Assembly (NCBI RefSeq): GCF_014489535.1 | Contig: NZ_CP060783.1 | Location: 3,080,501-3,144,500 of the forward strand | DNA length: 64,000 nucleotides | DNA from: Diaphorobacter aerolatus | GTDB lineage: Bacteria > Pseudomonadota > Gammaproteobacteria > Burkholderiales > Burkholderiaceae_C | Reading direction: 5' to 3' | Part shown: positions 8,603-16,719 of the stretch, piece after piece | Numbering within the stretch: position 1 is the stretch's first letter | Layout: each line of letters begins with the position of its first letter | Made by a program: the position numbers and the translations under genes | The notes under the pieces: model-generated | Told to the model about the DNA's origin: nothing | Seen by the model: only the letters and a program-made list of their open reading frames with translations | Databases searched by the model: none

Positions 8603-10589
8603 TTAGCCAATGCCCATTCCCCGCTGCCGTCCGATTTCCCACGCCACGCCGCCACCGCTCACCGTCGCGGCAAGTTGCTGCCCCAGTCGCTGTTCAATCA
8701 CGGGTTTCCACGGCACCAGCGAGAAGCCCAAGCCATCATCGAGCATCGCGTACCGCCCACTGGCGAGCATGACGTTGCGGCGATAGATGCCGGCCACACG
8801 CTGGCCGTCTGTCACGGGCCGGTGCTCCAGGCCGGTTTCAGCGGCAATGTCCTTGGCGACCTGTGACAGCTCCCGGCTGCGCAGCGTGTCCAACAGGTTG
8901 CGCGCCAGAATCACGCGCTGTCCGCGTCGCTCGGCCAGACCCTGTTCGGCCAGGAAGTCGGCGCGCTGCTGCATCGCCTGTTTGGCCTCTGCACCAAAGC
9001 CCAGATCACCCAGGCCCGAGCCGCCAATCAACTGCTGGTCGAGCCAGGTGGCCCCGATGACGCGCACCTGTCGCTCGATGGGCAGGTGCGATTTCAACTC
9101 CACGGCCACGCCGCCCAGACGCTGCGCGTCGTAGCGCCGGCCCTGCTCGGGAAGGTCGCCAGGCACCTTCCATAACCCTCGGCCATGCGCTCCACGATGC
9201 CGGCCCGGCGCAGGGCTTCCAACCTGCGGACATGAGCTGTCACGACCTCTTGCGGGTCACGGCCGGGGACGGCCGGGCCCTGTGCCACCGCCAGGTGGTG
9301 ATCGGTGCGGTACAGGCCATCGCTCGCCAGCGCGGCGATGTTCCTGTCGGCCGCGCGCACGTCGGCCGATCCCTTCACCTCCACCACGGCCCCGGCCGGG
9401 TAGTTCGCCAGCTCGTCGCGGGTGTTGAGCGCGACGTAATGGGCCTTGCCGTCCACGCCGTCGATGACCAGATAGCCTCGGTCGCGCAGCTCGTCGGCCA
9501 GCCCCTTCGCTGCAACGCGCCCGAGGATGGTTCGGCCATCGTCTCCCGGCTCGAACACCGCCAGTTCGCGCGGCTCGCCGCGCATGGCCCGCTGCATGGT
9601 GCGGATGATGTCGCCACGTTCGCCAAGGGCGCGCAGGGTCTTTTCCGCATCCGCATGGACGGCCCAGGTGCCGGGCTGCGTATCGTCGGCCAGGCCCAGG
9701 CGCTGCAAGCGTTGCAGGCGGCCGATCAGCAGCAGGCGCTGGCGTTGCAGCCGGGGTTCGTTGAAGCGTTCGATCTGCACCCGGCCATCCTCGCCGGCCT
9801 CGCGTTGCAGGGTGCGGTCGAGGCTCGTCCAGCGCTCCTGTTCCACCTCGCGCTGCAAGGTCTGCTGGATCTCCAGTTCGGTGCGCGGCCCCAGCCATTC
9901 GGTCGCCAGTTCGGCGGCGCGATGGCGGAAGCCGTGGGCGATGTAGTCGCCGGCGATGATGAGGTCTTTGCCGGTGTCGTCACGTCCGAGCACGATCAGG
10001 TGGGTGTGCGGGTTATCGGTGTTCCAGTGATCGACCGCCACCCAATCCAGCCGCGTGCCCAGGTCGGCTTCCATGCGGTCCACCAGATGCCGGGTGTAGG
10101 TGCGAAGGTCGTCCAGTTCGGCGCCGTCCTCGGGCGAGACGATGAAGCGGAAATGGTGCCGGTCGTCGGCGGCCCGCTCCTTGAAGGCGTCAAGGTCGGC
10201 TTCGTCGGTCTGCGGCCCGTAGGCCCGGCCCGGTTCGCCGTCGCGGCCCGCGCCGTCGCGCTCGATGTAGCGCAGGTGCTTGGCGAGCGATTGCGGGCTG
10301 GCACGCTGGTGATTGACCAGCAGCGTCTTGATGGTCACGCGCCGCGACATGGGCGTCAGCTTCGCGCCCGCGAAACGCGCCGCCGTGTGGCCGCGCCCCA
10401 GGCGTGAACCAGGCCGCTGGCCGGCGCGTGCGCCGCCGCCGGCTGCGGAATGACGCATCGAGGACTTGCCGCCGCTGGCCTTGCCCGCCTGCTTGAGCAC
10501 CTTGGAAACGAAGCTCTGGCCCTGGCCCTTGCCCCGGTTCTTCGGGCTCTGGGGCGCACGCGGAAATCGTCGTCGCGGCGGTCGGTCAT
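8603..10589 (-). CDS. DUF3363/VirD2-type relaxase, two frameshifts
   Basis: Conjugative relaxase that nicks oriT and pilots the ICE strand. Starting at ATG 10589 (MTDRRDDDFRVRP), a missing C near 10554 switches the frame to PKNRGKGQGQSFVSKVLKQ. The relaxase core follows, with LLVNHQRASPQSLAKHLRYI (catalytic Tyr) and the metal-binding DHWNTDNPHTHLIV. A second lost G near 9170 separates ERMAEG from VPGDLPEQGRRYDAQRL. The C-terminus VAWEIGRQRGMGIG is complete, giving about 662 residues when both indels are repaired. The ATG overlaps the stop of the preceding small gene (ATGA). Confidence 0.85.
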
Positions 10590-11041
10590 GGCTGCGCTCC
10601 TCGCAAGCTACGGCGTGTCCTGTCGTGCAAAGCACGCGGACATGCCTGCATTGGCGCGACCCTCGCGCCCCAAGCGGCACGGCGGCAAAGCCGCTGCGTG
10701 CCGCACCACCCCCACGTGCAGACTGGCTTTCGACGCGGCCCGGTGCCGCGTCCTTTTGTCTTGCCTTCCGCCTTTGCCTGTCGCTGGTGCTCCAGGCGTC
10801 GGCGGCCCGGCGGTGCTGTGCTGCTTGCAGCCAGCCCGCCGGCGAACGCGCAGAGGGACACGCCGATGGCCGCTAGCCGGGCGCGTTCGAGGCAAGACGC
10901 CTGCACACTGGATGGCAGCGCGAAGTGCGGTGCGAATGCACCCGCACTGCACGCGCGACGACATGGCGGCAGCAGCCAGAACGACATGCCCGATGGCACG
11001 ATGAGATGCACGGCAGCGTGCAGCGAATCGGCCGCCATCAT
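10586..11041 (-). CDS. Small hypothetical protein between traF and relaxase
   Basis: A 151-residue reading frame starting MMAADSLHAAVHLIVPSGM. It has a possible hydrophobic segment (about residues 45-70) and a very basic, Arg-rich C-terminal half. I recognise no domain. Its case rests on architecture: its ATG overlaps the traF stop (ATGATGG) and its TGA overlaps the relaxase ATG (ATGA), continuing the coupled chain seen through the whole operon. A much longer upstream extension of the same frame overlaps traF and DUF2840 and is not credible. Confidence 0.55.
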   Translation of the reverse strand: MMAADSLHAAVHLIVPSGMSFWLLPPCRRACSAGAFAPHFALPSSVQASCLERARLAAIGVSLCAFAGGLAASSTAPPGRRRLEHQRQAKAEGKTKGRGTGPRRKPVCTWGWCGTQRLCRRAAWGARVAPMQACPRALHDRTRRSLRGAQP

Positions 11042-11625
11042 GGGCGTGCCTCCAGCCAGACCCGATGCGCAACGCCGATCACGGTGGATGCGCTGACCGG
11101 CCCGAAATAGCGGCTGTCGAACGATGCCGGCTTTGTCACGCTCAACAGGAACAGCTCGCCCGGTTCGAGGTGGCGGCAAAGCTGCAAGGATGGCAGCGAC
11201 CGGCCCAGCCGGTCGGCAGGCAGCACGGCGGCCGAAGGCACGCCGTCGATGCGTACCTGTCCAGCGACGATGCAAACGTGTTGCGGTGCGACTGCGCCCA
11301 CACGTTTGAGCAGCGGAACGCGCGTCGGCAGGTAGCCGCGCTGCGCAGCCAGTGCGGCTACCTCGACTGGCAACGGCACGAGCACGATGCTGTCCACGGA
11401 CAACGGACGTAGCAGCGAAGCAGTGCGCGGGTCGAACGGTTCGATGCGATACCATCCGACCGCCACGCTGTCGGATGGGTTGTACGTCAGGCGCGGCAGC
11501 GGTTGCACGAACGCCGCCCAGGCCAGCGCAGCGAGGCCGACTGCGGCGAAGCCCGCCAGCACGATGCGAGCGCGCAGGCGCGAGCGAGGATGCGGCGAGG
11601 CGGACGAAGTGGAAACGGTCGTCAT
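11038..11625 (-). CDS. traF: TraF-like S26 signal peptidase of the conjugation system
   Basis: Membrane-anchored serine peptidase related to TraF of RP4, which processes or cyclises the conjugative pilin. One N-terminal membrane helix (IVLAGFAAVGLAALAWAAFV) precedes the Ser box YNPSDSVAVGWYRI, the Lys box LLKRVGAVAPQ and the late FDSRYFGPV. Start ATG 11625 overlaps the DUF2840 stop by 4 bp. About 195 residues, usual for the family. Confidence 0.88.
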   Translation of the reverse strand: MTTVSTSSASPHPRSRLRARIVLAGFAAVGLAALAWAAFVQPLPRLTYNPSDSVAVGWYRIEPFDPRTASLLRPLSVDSIVLVPLPVEVAALAAQRGYLPTRVPLLKRVGAVAPQHVCIVAGQVRIDGVPSAAVLPADRLGRSLPSLQLCRHLEPGELFLLSVTKPASFDSRYFGPVSASTVIGVAHRVWLEARP

Positions 11626-12179
11626 GGCAGCGCCTTCCCAGCGAGCCACGCGGAATGCCGCTCGGCGGTGTATTCGGGCAGCGGCAGGCGGGCCTCCAGA
11701 CGGTTGCCCAGCGTGCGCCAGTACGCGGGCGAGACGGCAGACGCGGCGATGCCCAGCGCCTCGATGCCGTCGATGCGTTCCAACACGGCGCGCACGTTGG
11801 CGTCATCCTCGGCGTGCAGCAGCAGACGTGCGCCTGGCCGCACGCCGGGGATGCGCTGCAAGGCATCCAATGGCGTGCCAGCCTGCATCACCATGAGCTG
11901 CCAGCGGATCGTGCCGTAGTCGTTGGTCTGCCAGCGGATGCGGCAGAGAACAGCGTTCGGCAGGAACACCGCGCAGCGCCGCCAGCGGTCGAGCTGGAGC
12001 GTGCGCGCAGGTTCGCCGAAGCGCAGGTAGAGCTTGAAGCGCGGTTCGATGTAGGCCAGCGATACGCGCGTCAGCGGCACGTTGCCGGCCTGGCGGGCGA
12101 GTGTCGAAAGCGAAGTCGCTGGCGTGGTCGATGCAGAAGCCGTGACCGCGTTCGCGGCAGGTGCGATGGATGCGTTCAT
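11622..12179 (-). CDS. DUF2840 family protein
   Basis: A 185-residue protein of unknown function found in Tn4371-type ICEs just upstream of traF. After an Ala/Thr-rich N-terminus comes the conserved core VSLAYIEPRFKLYLRFGEP, RWRRCAVFLPNAVLCRIRWQ and YGTIRWQLMVMQ. No catalytic motif can be named. Both ends overlap neighbours by ATGA junctions, so it is surely co-translated with the partition and transfer genes. Confidence 0.8.
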   Translation of the reverse strand: MNASIAPAANAVTASASTTPATSLSTLARQAGNVPLTRVSLAYIEPRFKLYLRFGEPARTLQLDRWRRCAVFLPNAVLCRIRWQTNDYGTIRWQLMVMQAGTPLDALQRIPGVRPGARLLLHAEDDANVRAVLERIDGIEALGIAASAVSPAYWRTLGNRLEARLPLPEYTAERHSAWLAGKALP

Positions 12180-12460
12180 GGCAGGTTCTCCGTGCGGGTC
12201 TCGGGAAACTCCCGTTCCAGCAGGCCGCGGAGCAGTTCGGCCACGGTCACGCCCTGACCGAAGGCGGCGATCTTGATGCGCGCGCGCAGCGCTGGCGTCA
12301 CGTCGAGGGTCAGGCGTGCGGTGTAGAGGTCGCCCTTATTGAGCGCATCAGCGTCGCCCTGGCGAATCCACGCCTCAGCGTGCGGATTCGCCGGTGGGCG
12401 CGCACCGATGCCAATGCGCTTGGCCGTGCGCTTGCTGTTCGGTGGCGACTGTGCGGTCAT
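12176..12460 (-). CDS. Ribbon-helix-helix partition partner protein
   Basis: A 94-residue basic protein. The C-terminal part (DLYTARLTLDVTPALRARI, then IAAFGQGVTVAELLRGLL) has the beta-strand and two-helix pattern of a ribbon-helix-helix DNA-binding domain. Position directly after parA suggests it is the ParB-like centromere-binding partner and perhaps operon repressor. ATG 12460 overlaps the parA stop (ATGA); a GTG nine bases upstream is possible but lacks that coupling. Confidence 0.75.
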   Translation of the reverse strand: MTAQSPPNSKRTAKRIGIGARPPANPHAEAWIRQGDADALNKGDLYTARLTLDVTPALRARIKIAAFGQGVTVAELLRGLLEREFPETRTENLP

Positions 12461-13095
12461 GTCGGCCACCGCAGCAGTTCATCGACCAGCGCGGCGATCT
12501 CGCGGGTGGCGGCGCTGTCGGGCGCCGTCTCGCGGGCGAGTCGACCAGCGGCCACGCTGTCGGCGAAGACGATCCTTTGCCGAACCTCAGCGCGCAGCGC
12601 CGGCAACGGCTGTTCGGCCAGCGATTGCCGCGCCTCCCGACCGATCACCGTGGTGCTAACGCGGCGGTTGATGACGAAGGCCGCGCGCAGCGCAGGCCGG
12701 AACACCTGCGCCTCACGGATCAGTGCCACCATCTCGGCGCTGGCCCACAAGTCGTAGGGGCTGGGCTGCACCGGAATCAGCACGCGCTCGGCTGCCAGCA
12801 GCGCGGAGCGCGCCAAGGCGGCGATGCGCGGCGGCCCGTCGATGATGACGTGATCTGCGCGGCGGGCGAGTTCTGGCGCCTCTTGGTGCAGCGTTTCGCG
12901 TGCAAGGCCCACGGCGCTGAACAGCCGTGGCAAGCCTTGCTGGCTTCTGCGCTGCGTCCAGTCCAGCGATGAACCCTGCGGGTCGGCATCCAGCAGGACG
13001 ACGTGCTGGCCGCGCATCGCCAGTTCGCCGGCGATGTGGGTGGCGAGCGTGGTCTTGCCGACGCCGCCTTTTTGGTTGAGTAACGCGACGATCAT
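12457..13095 (-). CDS. parA: ParA-type partition ATPase
   Basis: Walker-type ATPase for segregation or maintenance of the ICE circular form. The deviant Walker A box NQKGGVGKTTLATHIAGELA starts at residue 8, Walker A' is VVLLDADPQGSSLDW, and Walker B lies in DHVIIDGPPR. The length, 212 residues, fits small ParA/MipZ-like partition proteins. ATG 13095 is chosen because the P-loop then falls at the N-terminus; the longer frame to 13200 adds residues with no family match. It heads the coupled operon down to the relaxase and is probably controlled by the repeats at 13213-13255. Confidence 0.92.
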   Translation of the reverse strand: MIVALLNQKGGVGKTTLATHIAGELAMRGQHVVLLDADPQGSSLDWTQRRSQQGLPRLFSAVGLARETLHQEAPELARRADHVIIDGPPRIAALARSALLAAERVLIPVQPSPYDLWASAEMVALIREAQVFRPALRAAFVINRRVSTTVIGREARQSLAEQPLPALRAEVRQRIVFADSVAAGRLARETAPDSAATREIAALVDELLRWPT

Positions 13096-13212
13096 GGCGC
13101 GGCCCTCCGTGCTGGAAAGCCTTGCTTCGAGTCGCCTGCAAAACCTGATTTCTGGCGGCTTGGATTGCCTGCCGTTTGTGGCCGCGTGGCGGTTGTCCAC
13201 CGCAGCGGCGCT

Positions 13213-13255
13213 TCTCTACTAAAAGTTAGAGAATTTAAGTTATGTATGTTAGAGA
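13213..13255 (-). promoter_or_regulatory. Repeats upstream of parA (candidate operator or parS)
   Basis: An AT-rich pocket in GC-rich surroundings holds the 8-bp direct repeat GTTAGAGA at 13225-13232 and 13248-13255, spaced 23 bp. A near-inverted copy (TCTCTA) lies at 13213-13218. Spacing of about two helical turns suggests cooperative binding, plausibly by the ribbon-helix-helix protein. Function is inferred from position only. Confidence 0.45.
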
Positions 13256-13296
13256 GCGCGCAAACCCAATGCTGGCGCGGGTTTTCGGCCGATTGG

Positions 13297-13361
13297 CACG
13301 CCTGATAGCACGATAGGGCCACGCCTGATAGCACGATACCCCGCACGCCTGATAGCACGAC
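13297..13361. repeat. Three iterons between parA and repA (candidate oriV)
   Basis: The motif CACGCCTGATAGCACGATA occurs at 13297-13315 and 13320-13338. A third copy, CACGCCTGATAGCACGAC, begins at 13344. Periods are 23 and 24 bp, about two helix turns, all in the same orientation and just after the repA stop. This is the classical layout of iterons bound by a replication initiator. Confidence 0.7.
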
Positions 13362-13384
13362 ACTATTCACAGGTTGTCCCGGAG

Positions 13385-14254
13385 TTATCCCCGTGCCGTG
13401 GACGGCACGGGTCGGAAGGTCAATAACTCCGTTCCGTCGTCCGGCATCCGCTCGATGCCCAGGACGTAGCCGGGCAGCGACTGCCGCGCCACCAGCGCGC
13501 GCAGGTCGCAGGCGAAGTCGTAAGGTTTGGCGGTACTGCCGGACTTCTGGTGCAGGTAGCGGAAATCGAACTGCCAGCCGTATTCCTGCCTGCCACCGTG
13601 CTTGCGTACCAGCCGGTACAGCCATCGCTCGATACCGCCGGTCAGCCGGAAATACGCCGGGTCGATGGTCAGCACCAGGGCGGCATCGAGCACGCCGGCG
13701 TAGAACCAGTCCGGCAGGATCAGTTCGATGCCCAATGGCGTGCCGCTGGCGTCGGCCAGTTCCTTCCACTCGTTGATCCACGAGAAGCGGTGCAGCCGCC
13801 TTCCCGTGGTCTCGCGGATGGACGTGGCCACCGTGGTCGATTGCAGCCGGTCGAGCGCGGCCTTGAGACGCTGGTAGTCGCGTGAGCCGGTGCCGCGCCC
13901 GATGAAGCGCAGGATCTCGTAGGGCGTGGCGTGCATCAGCCGCGATGGCCGCAGGCCCGCGTCCTGCGCCTCCACGATCTGGCTGGCGGCCCAGATCAGG
14001 ATGTCGGCATCCCAGATCGTGGCGATGCCATGCTCGGTCGTGCCTTCCACGCGGATCGTCACGTTGCCCGCCCGGAAGTCGATGGGCTTGACCCGCTTGG
14101 ACTTCGCCAGCGAGAAGAACGGATAGGCCATCAAGTCTTGGCTGTCGCGCGGCGCCATGTCGCCCGGCAAGGCGCGAAACAGGTCGAGCTGTTCGCGCTC
14201 CTGCACCGACCGCTGCCGGGGCGGCAGCGCGAGACTGGACATGACGGCGGCCAC
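13385..14254 (-). CDS. repA: Replication initiator protein A
   Basis: Plasmid-type replication initiator (RepA family of Tn4371-like ICEs and IncP-like plasmids), about 285-289 residues. Recognisable stretches are ALPGDMAPRDSQDLMAYPFF, KSKRVKPIDFRAGN, ATIWDADILIWAASQIVEA and WINEWKELADASGTPLGIEL. The 14254 start is a GTG; an ATG at 14242 (MSSLALPP) is equally possible. It probably supports autonomous replication of the excised circle at the adjacent iterons. Confidence 0.88.
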   Translation of the reverse strand: MAAVMSSLALPPRQRSVQEREQLDLFRALPGDMAPRDSQDLMAYPFFSLAKSKRVKPIDFRAGNVTIRVEGTTEHGIATIWDADILIWAASQIVEAQDAGLRPSRLMHATPYEILRFIGRGTGSRDYQRLKAALDRLQSTTVATSIRETTGRRLHRFSWINEWKELADASGTPLGIELILPDWFYAGVLDAALVLTIDPAYFRLTGGIERWLYRLVRKHGGRQEYGWQFDFRYLHQKSGSTAKPYDFACDLRALVARQSLPGYVLGIERMPDDGTELLTFRPVPSTARG

Positions 14255-14268
14255 CCGTGAACCTGCGA

Positions 14269-14565
14269 TCAGCGGCGATCACGGTAGTCACCCGCATGGC
14301 GCTCGGCGTACTCCGGGTCGGAGGTGGCATCGAAGCTGCGCGCATCGGCCCAGGCATCCAGGTCGGCCACCGCGTACATGACGCGCCGGCCGAACTTGCG
14401 GAACTTCGGCCCGCCGCCGATCACGCGCTGTTTCTCCAGCGTGCGGGGCGACAGCCGCAGGTAGTCGGCGGCTTCGTCGTTGGTCAGATAGCGTTGGGGC
14501 TGCGCGGGCGCAGCAACAGCAGCGGAAGGAGCGGTTACAGAGGGCCGCAAGGGAGCGGGTCGCAT
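14269..14565 (-). CDS. AlpA-like helix-turn-helix protein (excisionase-type)
   Basis: A 98-residue MerR/excisionase-like DNA-binding protein. The core YLTNDEAADYLRLSPRTLEK, then GGGPKFRKFGRRVMYAVADL, is the winged HTH signature. ATG 14565 has a GGAGGT site 8 bp ahead, better than alternative starts upstream. It sits just before repA and may regulate repA transcription or ICE excision. Confidence 0.85.
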   Translation of the reverse strand: MRPAPLRPSVTAPSAAVAAPAQPQRYLTNDEAADYLRLSPRTLEKQRVIGGGPKFRKFGRRVMYAVADLDAWADARSFDATSDPEYAERHAGDYRDRR

Positions 14566-14679
14566 GGGATTTACCTCCATCAAGCCCGGCCACACCACGC
14601 GGCCGGATGGAGGCACTTTCGAGAAATTCAGGCTTCCTGCTAAGGGACGAATTGCAGGGAGTGCAAAACGTCCCCCTTG

Positions 14680-15456
14680 CTACGATGCAACTGGCCCAAG
14701 CTGCGCCAGGCTGCGATAGCCGCCGCGCATCAGCGCCTCGCCGCGACGCGCCAGCCGCCGCACGCGGGCACGCAAGGCGCTGTCGGCGTGCCAGTCGGCG
14801 GCCACGGCATCCACGCCGAACAACCCTTCGGCCACCTCGCGCAAGGACGCGCCGGCCAGGGTCGCGTCAAGCGCCTGGAGCGTGTGCAGTTCCTGCACCG
14901 CCGCGAGCGTGGGCCGGGAACGGGCCATTGCCGCAGGCACGGCATCCGGCAGCGCCGCCAGCTTGTCCAGTTCGGCCACCAGTGCCTGATAACGCGCGCA
15001 GGGTGTGGCGCAGGCGCGGGTAGCGTAGAGGTAGGCCATGCCGTCTTCCAGGCCCGGCGCCAGCGCGAGCCGCAGGCAGCAACCGGGCCAGCGCGACACC
15101 AGCACCAGGCGTTTGCCGTCGTGGATCAGATGCTTGCGGCCGGGAACACACCAGAACTCGAAGGCATAGGCTTCGGGCGGTGGGTCGGCATCGGGATAAA
15201 GCTGCACCACGGCATCGTGGTCGGGAAACCAGGCCGGATGCGCGTCACGTGCGTCTAGGGCGGGATCTTCCAGCAGGCGCAGGCCCCAGCGGTGCGCCGC
15301 ATCCGGGCGGCGGCGACGGCGCAGCCAGTCTAGCCGGTAGTCGGGATTGCGGCGCAGGTACTCCCAGGCCAAGGCCGGGCCATCAAGATGCAGCGTGTAG
15401 AGATACGCAGCGGTCGGATACCAGTGTTCTCGATGTTCGGCACTCGGGCCAGCCAT
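14680..15456 (-). CDS. DUF2285-type transcriptional regulator-like protein
   Basis: A 258-residue protein with an N-terminal motif WYPTAAYLYTLHLDGPALAW and YLRRNPDYRLDWLRR, known from ICE-encoded DUF6499/DUF2285 proteins. A middle region has WFPDHDAVVQLYPDADPPP and a helical C-terminus. Family members are usually called DNA-binding domain or regulator proteins of Tn4371-type elements, and no biochemical function is established to my knowledge. Confidence 0.75.
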   Translation of the reverse strand: MAGPSAEHREHWYPTAAYLYTLHLDGPALAWEYLRRNPDYRLDWLRRRRRPDAAHRWGLRLLEDPALDARDAHPAWFPDHDAVVQLYPDADPPPEAYAFEFWCVPGRKHLIHDGKRLVLVSRWPGCCLRLALAPGLEDGMAYLYATRACATPCARYQALVAELDKLAALPDAVPAAMARSRPTLAAVQELHTLQALDATLAGASLREVAEGLFGVDAVAADWHADSALRARVRRLARRGEALMRGGYRSLAQLGPVAS

Positions 15457-15800
15457 GACGCAACCTCCTGTCAGTCAGCAGGAACGTCGCTGCGGCTCGG
15501 CATGCGGGAGCTATCGTTTCAACATCAAAACGTCATCGTTATCGGGTTAAGCTGAAACTACGGGTGTCAAGTCCGATTGGCTCCGGTGCATTGCGAAAAT
15601 CGTCTGAATGCGACGGCTGTGCCGCCTGGAATCGACGGTCAGCAGCCGATACCGTGCCGCAGCCCGGGCCAAAGACCATGACTGTTTACATCAGAGTTGC
15701 ACCGCTTCGGTGCAAGAATGCGGATTCAGACCGGGCGGGTCTTGAGTGAGACGGAAATAGTCACAATGCGCTGCGCTTGGCCTCGCTGCGCGGGCCTGCA
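15457..15800. other. Intergenic region of the ICE, 344 bp
   Basis: I see no convincing gene. A short perfect hairpin TTGCACCG-CTT-CGGTGCAA (15697-15715) lies near the DUF2958 side. The stretch near 15510-15560 is AT-richer and likely contains the promoter of the minus-strand DUF2285/alpA/repA genes. Confidence 0.5.
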
Positions 15801-16148
15801 TCAGTCCGGTATCGAACCGTCTTCTTCGGCCAGCCGCACATACTCCGACAGCCGCCGTGTCGGTTGAAAGTAACGATCGCGCATCACGGGCTGCTTGCGC
15901 GGCCCGACGATGGACGCCAGATCGGAGAGCTTCACCGTGCCCAGGGCAGGCATCCCGATGCCCAGGTCGATCAGGCCATAGGCCGTATCGCCGTCGGTGG
16001 GATCGAGCGAGGCCAGCAGCCAGGTTGCGTGCGCGTCGGGGGTGAACAGCCGCACCACGGGCAGCGGGTCGGTATCCTGCCCGGCGGCGCGGGCCTGGCC
16101 GTGGGCCAGCAGCCGCGCCCGGTCGTCCTCGGTGACAAGCGGGGTCAC
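15801..16148 (-). CDS. DUF2958 domain protein
   Basis: A 115-residue protein with the DUF2958 core PLVTEDDRARLLAHGQ, PVVRLFTPDAHATWLLASLD and YGLIDLGIGMPALGTVKL, ending in a tyrosine/acidic tail. The function is unknown; the family is typical of ICEs and plasmids, often next to radC. I take GTG 16148, which starts the family alignment. The longer frame to 16253 adds Cys/Arg-rich residues that look non-coding. Here it is separated from radC by the inserted 16.4-19.4 kb cassette. Confidence 0.8.
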   Translation of the reverse strand: MTPLVTEDDRARLLAHGQARAAGQDTDPLPVVRLFTPDAHATWLLASLDPTDGDTAYGLIDLGIGMPALGTVKLSDLASIVGPRKQPVMRDRYFQPTRRLSEYVRLAEEDGSIPD

Positions 16149-16410
16149 GACCGCGCGCCTTGCACGAATGCACGCAAGCGCTGAAGCGCATTCGTGCTTG
16201 CGCCCTGATGCACAAATGCGCAAGCGTACGAATCCGCAGAAGCGTAGAGCCACGCAGGCGCATGTACGGAAGTCAGGAAAGACACGGATCAGGCTCTCCG
16301 CTTTTGAAGAAAGCCGCTGATGTGGATTTCTTCAAAGGCACAAAAACAAGTGGGATCGGATGAATGAGTTAAATATAACGTGGTTTTAAATTTTGTACAA
16401 ACTGAAACTT

Positions 16411-16422
16411 CTGCATATGCAG
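16411..16422. promoter_or_regulatory. Perfect palindrome at the XRE regulator start
   Basis: CTGCATATGCAG is a 12-bp perfect palindrome that includes the ATG at 16417. AT-rich promoter-like sequence precedes it (TTAAAT, TTTTAAATTTTG). In XRE-controlled modification operons such palindromes are autoregulatory operators; this role is inferred. Confidence 0.4.
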
Positions 16423-16710
16423 AAGCGATCCATCCAGCGTGGCCGACCGACGGGCGCGACAACCTTTGAAGCGGAGCCGGCACAAGCGTTTGGCGCCGCA
16501 GTACGCTCTATCAGGACTGCACAGGGTGTTGCGCAAGAAACTTTGGCAAATCGTGCAGGAATCGAGCGCTCACATATGGGGAAGATTGAACGAGGAGAGC
16601 ATATGCCCACTCTGGCGATTATCTTGAAAATTGCTAGAGCACTGGGATGCAGCGCTTCTGAATTGATGAAGGAAACAGAAAATGGGCTTGAGGCAATCAA
16701 GGGAAAATAA
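16417..16710 (+). CDS. XRE-family helix-turn-helix regulator
   Basis: A 97-residue single-domain Cro/C1-type DNA-binding protein. The HTH spans VRSIRTAQGVAQETLANRAG, then IERSHMGKIERGEHMPTLAI, about residues 30-70. Start ATG 16417 (MQKRSIQRG) is taken over an ATG eight codons upstream because it leaves a promoter and sits in a palindrome. It is 9 bp before the methylase gene and resembles restriction-modification controller proteins. It probably sets expression timing for the cassette. Confidence 0.88.
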   Translation: MQKRSIQRGRPTGATTFEAEPAQAFGAAVRSIRTAQGVAQETLANRAGIERSHMGKIERGEHMPTLAIILKIARALGCSASELMKETENGLEAIKGK

Positions 16711-16719
16711 CCCATTCCA

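Noticed and set aside
9232-10407. 391-codon plus-strand frame over the relaxase
   Set aside because: Antisense shadow; the relaxase motifs on the other strand are clear.
11042-11866. N-terminal extension of the small ORF between traF and relaxase
   Set aside because: It overlaps traF and DUF2840 completely; only the part after the ATGATGG junction is credible.
13297-13361. Possible mini-CRISPR array
   Set aside because: Repeats are 18-19 bp with 4-6-bp gaps, no spacers and no cas genes; iterons explain them better.
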